Source: Rubrivivax sp. SCN 71-131 (GTDB lineage Bacteria > Pseudomonadota > Gammaproteobacteria > Burkholderiales > Burkholderiaceae_C). Taken from it: a stretch of DNA of 64,000 nt. Positions 26,684 to 35,582 of the stretch are shown piece after piece. The notes under the pieces were generated by a model. It searched no databases. It was not told the DNA's origin and worked only from the letters and a program-made list of their open reading frames with translations. Position numbers and translations under genes: made by a program. Positions within the stretch are counted from its first letter, which is position 1. The number at the start of each line of letters is the position of its first letter. The stretch is from positions 1-64,000 of the forward strand of contig MEFD01000026.1 of assembly GCA_001724995.1 (NCBI GenBank), written 5' to 3'.

Positions 26684-27769
26684 ATGGCCCGCGCCGCCCA
26701 CCGTTGCGCGGCGACCGCGCTTGCCGGCCTCGTGCTGCTTCTGGGCGCCTGCGCGAGTCCCTTGTCGGGCCCGGACGACACGCCCGCGACCAGTCCGGGG
26801 CCACCGGCCGCCGCAGCGCCGACGACGACGGGCGACGCCGCCGCGCCCGAAGCGCGCGGCCAGGTGCTGGCCCGCAGCGCACGGCTGCTCGTCTACCTGC
26901 CGGCCGCAGGTGACAGCCTGGCCGGGATGTCCCGGCGCTTCCTCGGCGCCCCCGACGAGGGCTGGCAGATCGCCGAGGCCAACGGCATCGCCGCGCCCGA
27001 GGCCGGGCAGCCGCTGCTCGTGCCTTTGCAGGCGCTGAACCCGCTGGGCGTGCGTGCCGATCGGCTGCAACTCGTACCCATCCTCTGCTATCACCGCCTC
27101 GGGGGTACGGCGTCGAAGATGAGCGTCGCGCCGGCCAGCTTCGAGGCGCAGATGAGCTGGCTCGTGACGAACGGCTATCGCGTCGTGCGCCTGTCGGATC
27201 TGGGCGAGTTCCTTGCCGGCCGCAAGCCGCTGCCGCAGCGCTCCGTCGTGCTCACCTTCGACGACGGCTATGCCTCGTTTCACCGCTTCGCCTATCCGGT
27301 GCTGAAGCGGCATGGTCTGCCGGCGACCCTGTTCGTCTACACCGACTTCGTCGGTGCCGGCGACGCGCTGAGCTGGGCGCAGCTGCAGGAGATGCGCGCT
27401 TCCGGGCTGGTCGACGTGCAGTCGCATTCGAAGAGCCACCGCAACCTCGTCGAGCGCCAGCCCGCAGAGAGCGAGGCCCGCTACCTCGCCAACCTCGACG
27501 CCGAGATGCGCGTCTCGCGCGAGCTGCTGCAGCGGCGTCTGCCCGGGCTCGACGTGCGCCACCTCGCCTACCCTTTCGGCGACGCGGACGGGCCGGTGAT
27601 CGAGCGTGCGCGGGAGAACGGCTACAAGCTCGCCGCAACCGTCGTGCCCGGGGGCAATGCCTTCTTCGCCGCGCCGATGATGCTGCGCCGGACGATGATC
27701 TTCGGCGACATGAGGCTCGAGGGCTTCAAGGCGCGGCTGCAGGTCGAGCGCCTGCTGGAGCGGCCATGA
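26684..27769 (+). CDS. LysM-like/polysaccharide deacetylase lipoprotein
   Basis: This 361-residue protein starts with a lipoprotein signal (MARAAHRCAATALAGLVLLLGAC). Residues about 65-118 resemble a LysM-type cell-wall-binding domain (YLPAAGDSLAGMSRRFLGAPDEGWQIAEANG, QPLLVPL). A NodB-type deacetylase domain follows from about 120: TFDDGY (catalytic Asp and metal Asp), HSKSH (metal ligands) and AYPFGD. The likely substrate is peptidoglycan or an exopolysaccharide in the periplasm. It is in the kinase operon; local cell-wall editing for the T6SS is a plausible inference. Start at 26684 gives the lipobox; ATG at 26633 would add 17 basic residues. Confidence 0.78.
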   Translation: MARAAHRCAATALAGLVLLLGACASPLSGPDDTPATSPGPPAAAAPTTTGDAAAPEARGQVLARSARLLVYLPAAGDSLAGMSRRFLGAPDEGWQIAEANGIAAPEAGQPLLVPLQALNPLGVRADRLQLVPILCYHRLGGTASKMSVAPASFEAQMSWLVTNGYRVVRLSDLGEFLAGRKPLPQRSVVLTFDDGYASFHRFAYPVLKRHGLPATLFVYTDFVGAGDALSWAQLQEMRASGLVDVQSHSKSHRNLVERQPAESEARYLANLDAEMRVSRELLQRRLPGLDVRHLAYPFGDADGPVIERARENGYKLAATVVPGGNAFFAAPMMLRRTMIFGDMRLEGFKARLQVERLLERP

Positions 27770-28302
27770 GGCCAGGCCCCGGGCTGGCCGCGCTTGTCGT
27801 GGCGGTGGCGCTGGCGGCATGCAGCGCGCTGCCCGGAACGCACGACGGCACCTCGCCACCCGACGACGGCGCGGGTACAGTCTCCGCGGGGCCGGCGGAT
27901 CGCTACCTGCAGCAGCAGCGGGCGCGGGCCGAACAGGCGCAGGCCCAGGGACGCTGGGCCGATGCCGCGCTGGCCTGGGAGGTGCTGAGCCTGCTGCGGC
28001 CGGCCGATGGGCAGGCGCGCCAGCAGCTCGGCGCCGTGCGACAACACATCGAGCAGTTGCGAGCGCGCCATGCCGCCGCAGCCCGGGCCGCCCAGCAGCG
28101 CGGTCAGCTCGACACCGCGCAGCGCGCCTGGCTGCAGGTGCTGGCGCTCGAGCCGCGGGATGAGGCGGCAGCCGCCGCGCTGCGGCAGATCGAGCAGGAG
28201 CGCAGCGGGCGGGCGCAGCTCGGGCGCTTTTCGCGCGCCACGTCGCCCACGGCGGACCATCCGCCGCGCCGAACCCCTTCCCCGAAGCTCATTTCACGGT
28301 AA
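27766..28302 (+). CDS. TPR-containing lipoprotein
   Basis: This 178-residue protein starts with a lipoprotein signal (LAALVVAVALAACSAL, Cys near residue 20). Two to three TPR-like helical repeats follow (about 45-145; AQAQGRWADAALAWEVLSLLRP, AQQRGQLDTAQRAWLQVLALEP). Its start overlaps the deacetylase stop by four bases (ATGA), indicating coupled translation, and its 3' end overlaps the convergent gene by 14 bases. A scaffold role in the outer membrane or periplasm is likely; the exact function is unknown. Confidence 0.65.
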   Translation: MRPGPGLAALVVAVALAACSALPGTHDGTSPPDDGAGTVSAGPADRYLQQQRARAEQAQAQGRWADAALAWEVLSLLRPADGQARQQLGAVRQHIEQLRARHAAAARAAQQRGQLDTAQRAWLQVLALEPRDEAAAAALRQIEQERSGRAQLGRFSRATSPTADHPPRRTPSPKLISR

Positions 28303-29284
28303 GCAAGCGCTCGCGTTCGGATACTGCCTTGGCACGCTGGGCGCGCAGCGAGGCGCTGTCCGGATCCTTGGCGATCTGTGCATCGAGCCGGCGGATCGAG
28401 TTCTCCAGCAGGCGGATGAGCCCGCCGACCTGGTTCACCGCCTGTGCACGGCGCAGCCTGGCGTTGGCATGCTGGGGATCGCGTTCGAGCACCGCATCGA
28501 AGGCCTCGATCGCCTCGGCCGGCTTCTGCTGCGCCATCAGGGCCAGGCCGCGGCGGTAGTGCTGGGCGACAAGGGCTTCGCTGGCCTGGGCCGCGGGGCG
28601 CCCGGGCGCCGACGCCGCCACGGCCGGCGGCGAGAGCGGCGGTGAGGGCGGCGGCAAGGTCGACGCGGGCGCAGGGGGAGCCGCAGGGACCGGGGCCGAG
28701 GCCGGGGTCGGTGGCGGCTGTGTCGTGCTCGCGGGGGGCGGCGCCTTGCCCGGCACCCGGATCAACTGCCCTTCCTGGACCTGGCGCGGCACCTTGATGT
28801 CGTTGTAGCGCGCCAGCGCGTAGAAGAGGTGGACGTCGTTGAGAAAGCGCCCGGCGATGCGCGACAGACTCTCCCCGGACTGCACGCGGTAGCTGAACGA
28901 TTCGCGCCCGAGCAATTGCTGTGGATCGGTGCGCACCTGCCGCTGAAGGCTTTGCGCCAGGCGATTGCCCGGGTCGGTTTGCAGCGCGTGCGCGATCTCG
29001 ACCAGCGCCTGCTCCTCATGCCCTTGCTCGAGCAGTTCCGCGGCGGCCAGCGCCTGCCGCTGGGCCTGCTGCGCCAGCGCCGTCGAGACCGGCCCGGCGG
29101 GCGGGGGCTCGACCGGCGGCGGCGGCGGCGGCGACGGCTCGGGCGCGGCGACAGGCAGGCTCTGCGGCGCCGGGGTCGGCGGCGGTATCTCGGGAGCAGG
29201 CGTGGTGCAGGCCACGAGGCCCGCCGAAGCGACCAGCCCCAGCCAGGCGCGCCACCGATGCGGCGATCGTCTCGTTCGATTCAT
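28289..29284 (-). CDS. LysM and TPR lipoprotein with proline-rich linkers
   Basis: This 331-residue protein begins with an arginine-rich lipoprotein signal (GLVASAGLVACTTP). Proline-rich segments flank TPR-like helices (about 68-110), a LysM domain at about 125-175 (SYRVQSGESLSRIAGRFLNDVHLFYALARYNDI..EGQLIRVPG) and a second proline stretch. A C-terminal TPR unit follows (HYRRGLALMAQQKPAEAIEAFDAVLERDPQHANARLRRA). The LysM suggests peptidoglycan binding. It converges with the TPR lipoprotein and is divergent from mnmG with a 210-base gap. It probably belongs functionally to the envelope module of the T6SS island. Confidence 0.7.
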   Translation of the reverse strand: MNRTRRSPHRWRAWLGLVASAGLVACTTPAPEIPPPTPAPQSLPVAAPEPSPPPPPPVEPPPAGPVSTALAQQAQRQALAAAELLEQGHEEQALVEIAHALQTDPGNRLAQSLQRQVRTDPQQLLGRESFSYRVQSGESLSRIAGRFLNDVHLFYALARYNDIKVPRQVQEGQLIRVPGKAPPPASTTQPPPTPASAPVPAAPPAPASTLPPPSPPLSPPAVAASAPGRPAAQASEALVAQHYRRGLALMAQQKPAEAIEAFDAVLERDPQHANARLRRAQAVNQVGGLIRLLENSIRRLDAQIAKDPDSASLRAQRAKAVSERERLLTVK

Positions 29285-29494
29285 GTTCGTTGCCTGCGGT
29301 CGGCAGGCGCTCCCGGATGAAGGGTCGACGCCGAGCCCCTGCTCGACGCCCTCCGCAGCGCGAATTATCGCGGTCTCAAGACCGGACCGGCGCGCTGCCG
29401 CACGCGTCAATCCTAGAATCGAGGGTCGTTGCGCAGTCGCGCCGCACGGCGTGAAGGGCGGCCCCGCAGACTGCTCGAAAGGCTGCCCGAACCC

Positions 29495-31516
29495 ATGCTG
29501 CATCCCGAAGAATTCGACCTCATCGTCGTCGGTGGCGGGCACGCCGGCACCGAAGCGGCGCTGGCGGCTGCGCGCATGGGCTGCAGGACGCTGCTGCTCA
29601 CGCACAACCTCGAGACGCTGGGGCAGATGAGCTGCAACCCGAGCATCGGCGGCATCGGCAAGGGCCACTTGGTGAAGGAGGTCGACGCGCTGGGCGGATC
29701 GATGGCCGAAGCAGCCGACGAAGCGGGCATTCACTTCCGCATTCTCAACGGCAGCAAGGGGCCGGCCGTGCGCGCCACGCGCGCACAGGCCGATCGCACG
29801 CTGTACCGGGCCGCCATCCGGCGAAGGCTCGAGAACCAGCCGCGCCTGTGGCTGTTCCAGCAGGCGGTCGATGACCTGATGCTGGAAGGCGACCGCGTGG
29901 TCGGCGCCGTGACGCAGATCGGGCTGCGCTTTCGGGCCCGCGCCGTGGTGCTGACCGCAGGCACCTTCCTCGACGGGCGCATCCACGTCGGTCTGCAGCA
30001 CCACGCCGCGGGCCGGGCGGGCGACCCGCCGGCGCGGCGACTCGCGGCACGGCTGAAGGAACTCGCCCTGCCGCAGGGACGGCTGAAAACCGGCACGCCG
30101 CCGCGGCTGGACGGACGGTCGATCGATTTTTCCCGCCTCGCCGAACAGCGTGGCGATGGCGTGGCTGCGGCCGACGGCACGGCGGCGGCGACACCGATGC
30201 CCGTGTTCGGCTTTCTCGGCCATCCCGGGCAGCACCCACGGCAGGTGCCGTGCTGGGTCACCCAGACCAACGCACGCACGCACGAGATCATCCGCGCCGG
30301 CCTGGACCGCAGCCCGATGTTCACCGGCGTCATCGAGGGCATCGGACCGCGCTACTGCCCGAGCATCGAGGACAAGATCCATCGCTTCGCCGACAAGGCC
30401 AGCCACCCGGTCTTTCTCGAACCCGAAGGCCTGGACACGCACGAGTTCTACCCGAACGGCATCTCCACTTCGCTGCCCTTCGACGTGCAGCTGGCTGCCG
30501 TGCGCTCCATCGTCGGACTGGAGGGAGCGCACATCCTGCGCCCCGGGTACGCGATCGAGTACGACTACTTCGACCCGCGCGAGCTGCAGCGCAACTTCGA
30601 GACGCGTGCGATCAAGGGGCTGTTCCTCGCCGGACAGATCAACGGCACCACCGGCTATGAGGAGGCCGCCGCGCAAGGTCTGTACGCCGGTGTCAACGCC
30701 GCGCTGCAGTTGCTGGGGCGCGAAGCCTGGCTGCCGGCGCGACACCAGGCCTACCTCGGCGTGCTCGTCGACGACCTCGTCGGCAAGGGCGTGACCGAGC
30801 CCTACCGCATGTTCACCAGCCGCGCCGAGTTCCGGCTCCAGCTGCGCGAGGACAACGCCGACCTGCGCCTGACCGAAGAGGGCCGCCGGCTGGGCCTCGT
30901 CGACGACCGGCGCTGGGAGGCCTTTTGCCGCAAGCGCGAGCGGCTCGAAGCCGAGCTGCAACGGCTGCGCACGACCTGGGTACGCCCGCAGATCATCGCC
31001 AACCTCGACGCCGAGCGCCTGCTCGGCAAGGCCCTGGAGCGCGAGTACCGCCTGGCCGACCTGCTGCGCCGTCCCGGCGTGGGCTTCGACGCCGTCAGCG
31101 AACTGGCGTCGATTGGGGCTGCGGCGGCGGGGCTCGCCGAAGCCGACCTCGTTTCACGTGAAACACTGCGGCTTGCCTGGGGCGAGCGTGAAGCCGATGC
31201 AGTGATCGAGCAGGCCGAGATCGCGCTCAAGTACGCCGGCTACATCGACAAGCAGAACGATGAGGTCGAGCGCGCGGCGCACTACGACAAGCTGCCCCTG
31301 CCGCCGGACCTGAACTACGCCAGCGTCACCGCCCTCTCGTATGAGGTGCGGCAAAAGCTGGCCCGCCACCGGCCGCAGACGCTCGGCCAGGCGGCACGCC
31401 TGTCGGGCATGACGCCGGCGGCCATCGCCCTGCTGCTCGTGCACTTGAAGAAGGGACGGTGGCGTGACGAAGCCCCCGACGAGGCCCGCGTCGACGCGCA
31501 AGATGCCGCCACCTGA
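29495..31516 (+). CDS. mnmG: tRNA wobble-uridine modification enzyme MnmG (GidA)
   Basis: This 673-residue FAD enzyme with MnmE makes 5-carboxymethylaminomethyl-uridine at tRNA position 34. It has the FAD motif [19 protein letters not shown] near the N-terminus, [22 protein letters not shown], and the C-terminal helical domain ([36 protein letters not shown]). It is slightly longer than the E. coli enzyme because of inserts and a C-terminal tail that overlaps rsmG by 53 bases. A TAGAAT hexamer at 29414 is a possible -10 box. A parS site lies within the coding region at 31150. Confidence 0.97.
   Translation: MLHPEEFDLIVVGGGHAGTEAALAAARMGCRTLLLTHNLETLGQMSCNPSIGGIGKGHLVKEVDALGGSMAEAADEAGIHFRILNGSKGPAVRATRAQADRTLYRAAIRRRLENQPRLWLFQQAVDDLMLEGDRVVGAVTQIGLRFRARAVVLTAGTFLDGRIHVGLQHHAAGRAGDPPARRLAARLKELALPQGRLKTGTPPRLDGRSIDFSRLAEQRGDGVAAADGTAAATPMPVFGFLGHPGQHPRQVPCWVTQTNARTHEIIRAGLDRSPMFTGVIEGIGPRYCPSIEDKIHRFADKASHPVFLEPEGLDTHEFYPNGISTSLPFDVQLAAVRSIVGLEGAHILRPGYAIEYDYFDPRELQRNFETRAIKGLFLAGQINGTTGYEEAAAQGLYAGVNAALQLLGREAWLPARHQAYLGVLVDDLVGKGVTEPYRMFTSRAEFRLQLREDNADLRLTEEGRRLGLVDDRRWEAFCRKRERLEAELQRLRTTWVRPQIIANLDAERLLGKALEREYRLADLLRRPGVGFDAVSELASIGAAAAGLAEADLVSRETLRLAWGEREADAVIEQAEIALKYAGYIDKQNDEVERAAHYDKLPLPPDLNYASVTALSYEVRQKLARHRPQTLGQAARLSGMTPAAIALLLVHLKKGRWRDEAPDEARVDAQDAAT
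31150..31165. other. parS: parS centromere site 1 (inside mnmG)
   Basis: The 16-mer CGTTTCACGTGAAACA matches the ParB-binding consensus TGTTTCACGTGAAACA at 15 of 16 positions, and the 14-base core is a perfect palindrome. It lies in the mnmG coding sequence about 1.75 kb upstream of parA. Together with parA and parB in the window it completes a chromosomal ParABS system. Confidence 0.9.
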
Positions 31517-32198
31517 CCGCCGCACGGCGCACGCGGCGGCGCAGGCGCTCGACCTGGCCCTGTCGGACGCGCAGGCCGATCAATTGATCGCCTATCTTGC
31601 CCTGCTGCAGCGCTGGAACGCGACCTACAACCTGAGCGCCGTGCGTGACCCGCAGGCCATGTGGCTGCAGCATGTCCTCGACTGCATGGCCGCCGTGCCC
31701 TCGGTGCGCAGGCAACTCGCCGCCCGCCGCAGCGCCGCTTCGACCACGCCGACGCCCGCCGCGCGGCCGCAGATTCTCGACGTCGGCAGCGGCGGCGGCC
31801 TGCCCGGCATCGTCTGGGCCGTGCTCATGCCCGAGGTCGACCTCTGCTGCGTCGACGCCGTGGGCAAGAAGGCGGCCTTCATCCGCCAGGCTGCCGGTGA
31901 ACTGCATCTGCCCAACCTGCGGGCCGAACATGCACGCGTCGAGGCACTGGCGGGACGGCGTTTCGACCTCATCACGTCGCGCGCCTTTGCCTCGCTGGCC
32001 GACTTCACCCGCCTGACCAAGCCCCTGCTCTCAGAGCGAGGCTGCTGGGTGGCGATGAAGGGCAAACCGCCGCTGGACGAGATCGCCGCCCTGGGCTGGC
32101 CGGAAACCATGTTTCACGTGGAACCGATCGCCGTGCCAGACCTCGCCGCAACGCGTTGCCTCGTCTGGATCGAATCGGAGCCAAGCGCCCCCATTTGA
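31464..32198 (+). CDS. rsmG: 16S rRNA G527 N7-methyltransferase RsmG (GidB)
   Basis: This 244-residue SAM-dependent enzyme methylates G527 of 16S rRNA. Key motifs are [25 protein letters not shown], the SAM loop [11 protein letters not shown] and [11 protein letters not shown]. Starting at the GTG (31464) it overlaps mnmG by 53 bases; an ATG at 31503 would remove 13 residues and still overlap by 14. The conserved part begins after the ATG, so both starts are possible. A short Ala/Thr/Pro-rich insert lies near residues 85-100. The order mnmG-rsmG-parA is the standard one. A second parS site lies near the 3' end. Confidence 0.95.
   Translation: MTKPPTRPASTRKMPPPDRRTAHAAAQALDLALSDAQADQLIAYLALLQRWNATYNLSAVRDPQAMWLQHVLDCMAAVPSVRRQLAARRSAASTTPTPAARPQILDVGSGGGLPGIVWAVLMPEVDLCCVDAVGKKAAFIRQAAGELHLPNLRAEHARVEALAGRRFDLITSRAFASLADFTRLTKPLLSERGCWVAMKGKPPLDEIAALGWPETMFHVEPIAVPDLAATRCLVWIESEPSAPI
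32110..32125. other. parS: parS centromere site 2 (inside rsmG)
   Basis: TGTTTCACGTGGAACC matches the parS consensus at 14 of 16 positions; TGTTTCACGTGGAAC is a common functional variant. It lies 960 bases from site 1 and about 0.8 kb upstream of parA, within the rsmG coding sequence. Confidence 0.8.
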
Positions 32199-32299
32199 CG
32201 GCGGCGCGCAAGACTCGCCAGGCCCCCTCGGGCCGCGGGCAAAAACTACACTAGCGACTCCTCCAGAACGACCTCGCCGCCCCGCCGGCCAAGGCCATC

Positions 32300-32914
32300 A
32301 TGCTCGGCATCTCCGACTTCGGCGCCTATTGCGCCGCCATCCTCGTCTTCCTCGCGCTGCCCGGCCCGGGGACCTTTGCGCTCCTGACCTCCACCGCCAA
32401 GGGCGGCCTGCGCGGCGGGGTCGCCGCGACCTTCGGCGTCATCGTCGGTGATCAGGTGCTGCTCTGGCTTGCCGTCGCCGGGGTCGCCGCCCTGCTCGCG
32501 ACGCATCCGACCGTCTTTCAGGGCGTGCAGTTGCTCGGCGCGCTCTACCTCGGATGGATCGGTCTGCGCCTGCTCCTGGCCCGCCCGGGCGGCGCGTCCG
32601 GACAGGTCCGCATCGCCAACGGGCACTACGGCCGCCAGGCCTTTCTGATCACCCTGCTCAACCCGAAGGCGATCGTCTTCTACATGGCCTTCTTCCCGCT
32701 GTTCATCGATCCGGCCACGCATCGTGGCCTGGTCACCTTCGTCGCCATGGCAGCGACCATCGCCACGATCACCCTCGTCTACGGCCTCCTGCTGTGCAGC
32801 TTCGCCCAGGCCATCGGCACGCGGGTGCGCGCACACCGGCGTCTGGCGCAGGCGCTCGAGCGGCTGACTGGCATCTTCCTCATCGGCTTCGGCATCCGCC
32901 TGGGCAGTCAATGA
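32300..32914 (+). CDS. LysE/RhtB-family amino-acid exporter
   Basis: This 204-residue inner-membrane protein has five to six helices and the family pattern ALPGPGTFALLTSTAKGGLRGGVAATFGVIVGDQ, GALYLGWIGLRLL and FLITLLNPKAIVFYMAFFPLF. Members export amino acids or related small metabolites; the substrate cannot be read from sequence. The ATG is 101 bases after rsmG, with TACACT at 32247 as a possible -10 box. Its stop overlaps the parA start (ATGA), so the exporter and parA are probably co-translated. Confidence 0.88.
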   Translation: MLGISDFGAYCAAILVFLALPGPGTFALLTSTAKGGLRGGVAATFGVIVGDQVLLWLAVAGVAALLATHPTVFQGVQLLGALYLGWIGLRLLLARPGGASGQVRIANGHYGRQAFLITLLNPKAIVFYMAFFPLFIDPATHRGLVTFVAMAATIATITLVYGLLLCSFAQAIGTRVRAHRRLAQALERLTGIFLIGFGIRLGSQ

Positions 32915-33714
32915 CCTCTTCAGCTGCAGCGGCACGCATCTTCTGCATCGCCAACCAGAAGGGAGGCGTCGGCAAGACGACGACCACGGTCAACCTGGCC
33001 GCGGGTCTCGCCCAGGTCGGGCAGCGCGTGCTCGTCGTCGACCTGGACCCGCAAGGCAACGCCACCATGGGCTCGGGCGTCGACAAGCGCTCCCTGCCGC
33101 TGTCCGTCTACGACGTGTTGCTGGGCCACGCCGGCATCGCCGAGGCGCGGCAGGCGAGCCCCAAGGGCGGCTACGACGTGCTTGGCGCCAACCGCGAGCT
33201 GGCCGGGGCCGAGGTCGAGCTGGTCGATCTCGAGGCACGCGAGCGGCGCCTGAAGGCCGCCCTCGTCGACGTCGCCACGGCCTACGACTTCGTCCTCGTC
33301 GACTGTCCGCCCTCGCTCAGCCTGCTCACTCTCAACGGTTTGTGCGCGGCGCATGGCGTCATCGTGCCCATGCAGTGCGAGTACTTCGCGCTCGAGGGCC
33401 TCTCGGACCTCGTCAACACGATCCGCCAGGTGCACGCCAACCTCAACCCGGAGCTGGAGATCATCGGCCTGCTGCGCGTGATGTTCGATCCGCGCGTCAC
33501 GCTGCAGCAGCAGGTCAGCGAGCAGCTCAAGGCGCACTTCGGCGACAAGGTCTTCAACACCGTCATCCCGCGCAACGTGCGCCTGGCGGAGGCGCCGAGC
33601 TACGGCCAGCCCGGCGTCGTCTTCGACCCCGCGTCCAAGGGCGCGCAGGCCTTCGTCGCCTTTGCGCACGAGACGGTCGCCCGCCTCGGCCGCAAGCCCG
33701 CCGCACGGTCATGA
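32911..33714 (+). CDS. parA: Chromosome-partitioning ATPase ParA (Soj)
   Basis: This 267-residue protein is a deviant-Walker ATPase: FCIANQKGGVGKTTTTVNLAAGLA with the signature first lysine, VLVVDLDPQGNATMGSG, and YDFVLVDCPPSLSLLTLNGL. It moves ParB-parS complexes on the nucleoid. The short N-terminal extension and lack of an HTH domain identify the chromosomal (Soj-type) class. The start overlaps the exporter stop and the end overlaps the acetyltransferase start, each by four bases. Confidence 0.96.
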   Translation: MTSSAAAARIFCIANQKGGVGKTTTTVNLAAGLAQVGQRVLVVDLDPQGNATMGSGVDKRSLPLSVYDVLLGHAGIAEARQASPKGGYDVLGANRELAGAEVELVDLEARERRLKAALVDVATAYDFVLVDCPPSLSLLTLNGLCAAHGVIVPMQCEYFALEGLSDLVNTIRQVHANLNPELEIIGLLRVMFDPRVTLQQQVSEQLKAHFGDKVFNTVIPRNVRLAEAPSYGQPGVVFDPASKGAQAFVAFAHETVARLGRKPAARS

Positions 33715-34490
33715 GCGCCGTCGGCGCCACGGCCAAGCACCTGGCGGAGATCGAAGACGCCGGCCTCAACGCCAGTGCGCCGCGGCAGCAGCTGTGGATG
33801 GATGGATGGCTGCTGCGCCTGTCCCCGGGCAAGGCCAAGCGCGCGCGCTGCATCAACGCGCTGGCGCCAGGGCTTGCCACGCCCGCCGAGAAGCTGGCGC
33901 GGGCCCAGCGCTGCTTCGACGACGCCGGCCTGCCGCTGATCGTGCGCGTGACGCCCTTCTCGCAGCCGCACGGTCTCGACGTCGCGCTCGCCGCCGCGGG
34001 TCTGCAGCGTTTCGATCCGACCGAGGTGCTGCTCGCCGATCTCACCGGCCCCGGCCGCCTCGTACCGCTCCCCGCAGGTCTGGCCCTGGACCCGCTGGAT
34101 GCCGAGGCCTTTGCCCGCCTCGTCGGCGGCCTGCGCGGCTCGCCCGCGTCGCAGCAGCGCGCACAGGCCGAGCGCCTCGCCGCCTCCCCCGTGCCCTACC
34201 GCGGCTTCGCGCTGCGCGCCAACGGCGAGATGCTCGCCTGTGGACAATTCGCGCGCGAATCCGATCTCGTGGGGCTCTACGACGTCTTCACGGCGCCCGC
34301 CGCGCGCCATCGAGGCCTGGCGCGCGCCTTGTGCAGCGCACTGCTGCGCCAGGCGGCCGCCGAGGGCGCGCGGACCGCCTACCTGCAGGTGGACGCGGGC
34401 AATGCCGCCGCGCTGGCGCTCTACCGCGGCCTGGGCTTTCGCGACGGCTACCGCTACCACTACCGCGCGTCCGAACCCGACCGCTGCTGA
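33711..34490 (+). CDS. GNAT-family N-acetyltransferase
   Basis: This 259-residue protein has a variable N-terminal half (WMDGWLLRLSPGKAKRARCINALAPG) and a C-terminal GNAT domain. Its acetyl-CoA loop is ARHRGLARALCSALL (RxxGxA pattern), followed by YLQVDAGNAAALALYRGLGFRDGYRYHYR. The acceptor substrate is not evident. It overlaps parA by four bases, and in this window it lies in the place often held by parB. It ends 57 bases before the end of the convergent argC. Confidence 0.85.
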   Translation: MSAVGATAKHLAEIEDAGLNASAPRQQLWMDGWLLRLSPGKAKRARCINALAPGLATPAEKLARAQRCFDDAGLPLIVRVTPFSQPHGLDVALAAAGLQRFDPTEVLLADLTGPGRLVPLPAGLALDPLDAEAFARLVGGLRGSPASQQRAQAERLAASPVPYRGFALRANGEMLACGQFARESDLVGLYDVFTAPAARHRGLARALCSALLRQAAAEGARTAYLQVDAGNAAALALYRGLGFRDGYRYHYRASEPDRC

Positions 34491-34547
34491 ATGCCCGGCG
34501 AATGTCCGGCGCGGCTGCCCTCCGGCAAGCGCCAAGGACCGCAGTCG

Positions 34548-35492
34548 CTACAGGCCCAGTCCCTCGTCGACGCCCAGATGCACGTTCATCGCCTGCACGG
34601 CCGCGCCGCTGGCGCCCTTGCCGAGATTGTCCAGCCGCGACATCAGCAGGATTTGCGCTTCGCTGGCGAAGACGAAAATGTCGACGCGGTTGCTGTCGTT
34701 GCAGGCCTGCACGTCGAAGAAGCCGCCCTCCAGCGTCGCCGCATCGCGCAGGGGACGCACCTGCACGAAGCGCTCGCCGGCATAGCGGCGCTCGAAGGCC
34801 GACTGCAGCGCCTCGGGCGTCGCCGCGGCAGGCAGCTGCGAGCGATGCAGCGGCACCGACACCGCCAGCCCCTTGTAGTAGTCCGCCACCACCGGAAGCA
34901 GCAGGGGCGGCGCCACCAGGCCGGTGTGCGCCATCATCTCCGGCAAGTGCTTGTGCGTCAGCGTGAGCGCATAAGGCCGTGGTGAAGTAAGCGCCGGCTC
35001 CTTCGGTACGGCCTGATATTGCTCGATCATCTTCTTGCCGCCGCCCGAGTAGCCGGTGATCGAGGTGGCCGCCAACGGCAGGTTCGCCGGCACCAGCCCG
35101 GCATCCACCAGCGGCCGCAGCAGCAGGATGAAGCTGCTCGCGTGGCAGCCGGGGTTGGCGATGCGCTTGCTGCGGCGCAGCCGTTCGCGCTGCTGTGGCG
35201 CCAGCTCGGGCAGCCCGAAGACCCAGCCCGGATCGGTGCGAAAGGCCGTGCTGGCGTCGATCAGGCAGGTGTTCGGGTTGGTGACGAGCGCTGCCGCCTC
35301 GCGCGAAGCCGCGTCGGGAAGGCAGAGAAAGGCCACGTCGGCCGCATTGAGCAGGCGCGCGCGCTCGGCCGTGTCCTTGCGCAGCTCGGGCGCGATGCGC
35401 AGCAGCTCGATGTCGCCGCGGCGCGCCAGGTATTCGTGAATGCGCAGCCCGGTCGTGCCCTCCTGACCGTCGACGTAGACCTTGAAACCCAT
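34548..35492 (-). CDS. argC: N-acetyl-gamma-glutamyl-phosphate reductase, type 2
   Basis: This 314-residue enzyme performs the NADPH-dependent third step of arginine synthesis. It starts [22 protein letters not shown] and has the catalytic-Cys motif [17 protein letters not shown], then [18 protein letters not shown] and [15 protein letters not shown]. Length and the [14 protein letters not shown] start identify the shorter type-2 (ArgC2) class. It is transcribed against parA and parB and separates them; a TATGCT hexamer near 35530 could be its -10 box. No other arginine gene is nearby. Confidence 0.95.
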   Translation of the reverse strand: MGFKVYVDGQEGTTGLRIHEYLARRGDIELLRIAPELRKDTAERARLLNAADVAFLCLPDAASREAAALVTNPNTCLIDASTAFRTDPGWVFGLPELAPQQRERLRRSKRIANPGCHASSFILLLRPLVDAGLVPANLPLAATSITGYSGGGKKMIEQYQAVPKEPALTSPRPYALTLTHKHLPEMMAHTGLVAPPLLLPVVADYYKGLAVSVPLHRSQLPAAATPEALQSAFERRYAGERFVQVRPLRDAATLEGGFFDVQACNDSNRVDIFVFASEAQILLMSRLDNLGKGASGAAVQAMNVHLGVDEGLGL

Positions 35493-35568
35493 GGCTGCCT
35501 CTTGCGATTCGCGCTGCGAAACGGTGAAGCATAAGCGCAGGCCGCGTCAGCGCGGTCTCGCCCTCATG

Positions 35569-35574
35569 GACAAT
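35569..35574 (+). promoter_or_regulatory. Possible -10 box of a leaderless parB transcript
   Basis: GACAAT ends 8 bases before the parB ATG, and no Shine-Dalgarno sequence lies between. Transcription starting 7 bases after the box would begin at or next to the start codon. No convincing -35 element was seen. Confidence 0.3.
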
Positions 35575-35582
35575 CCGCCCCC

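Noticed and set aside
29285..29494. Small RNA or extra gene in the gap before mnmG
   Set aside because: Only a TAGAAT -10-like hexamer at 29414 was seen, with no -35 element, hairpin-T run or coding frame. It is treated as the mnmG upstream region.
34239..34247. TGTGGACAA as a DnaA box near parA
   Set aside because: A single site one mismatch from consensus, inside the acetyltransferase gene, with no cluster or AT-rich element nearby. The replication origin is not in the window.
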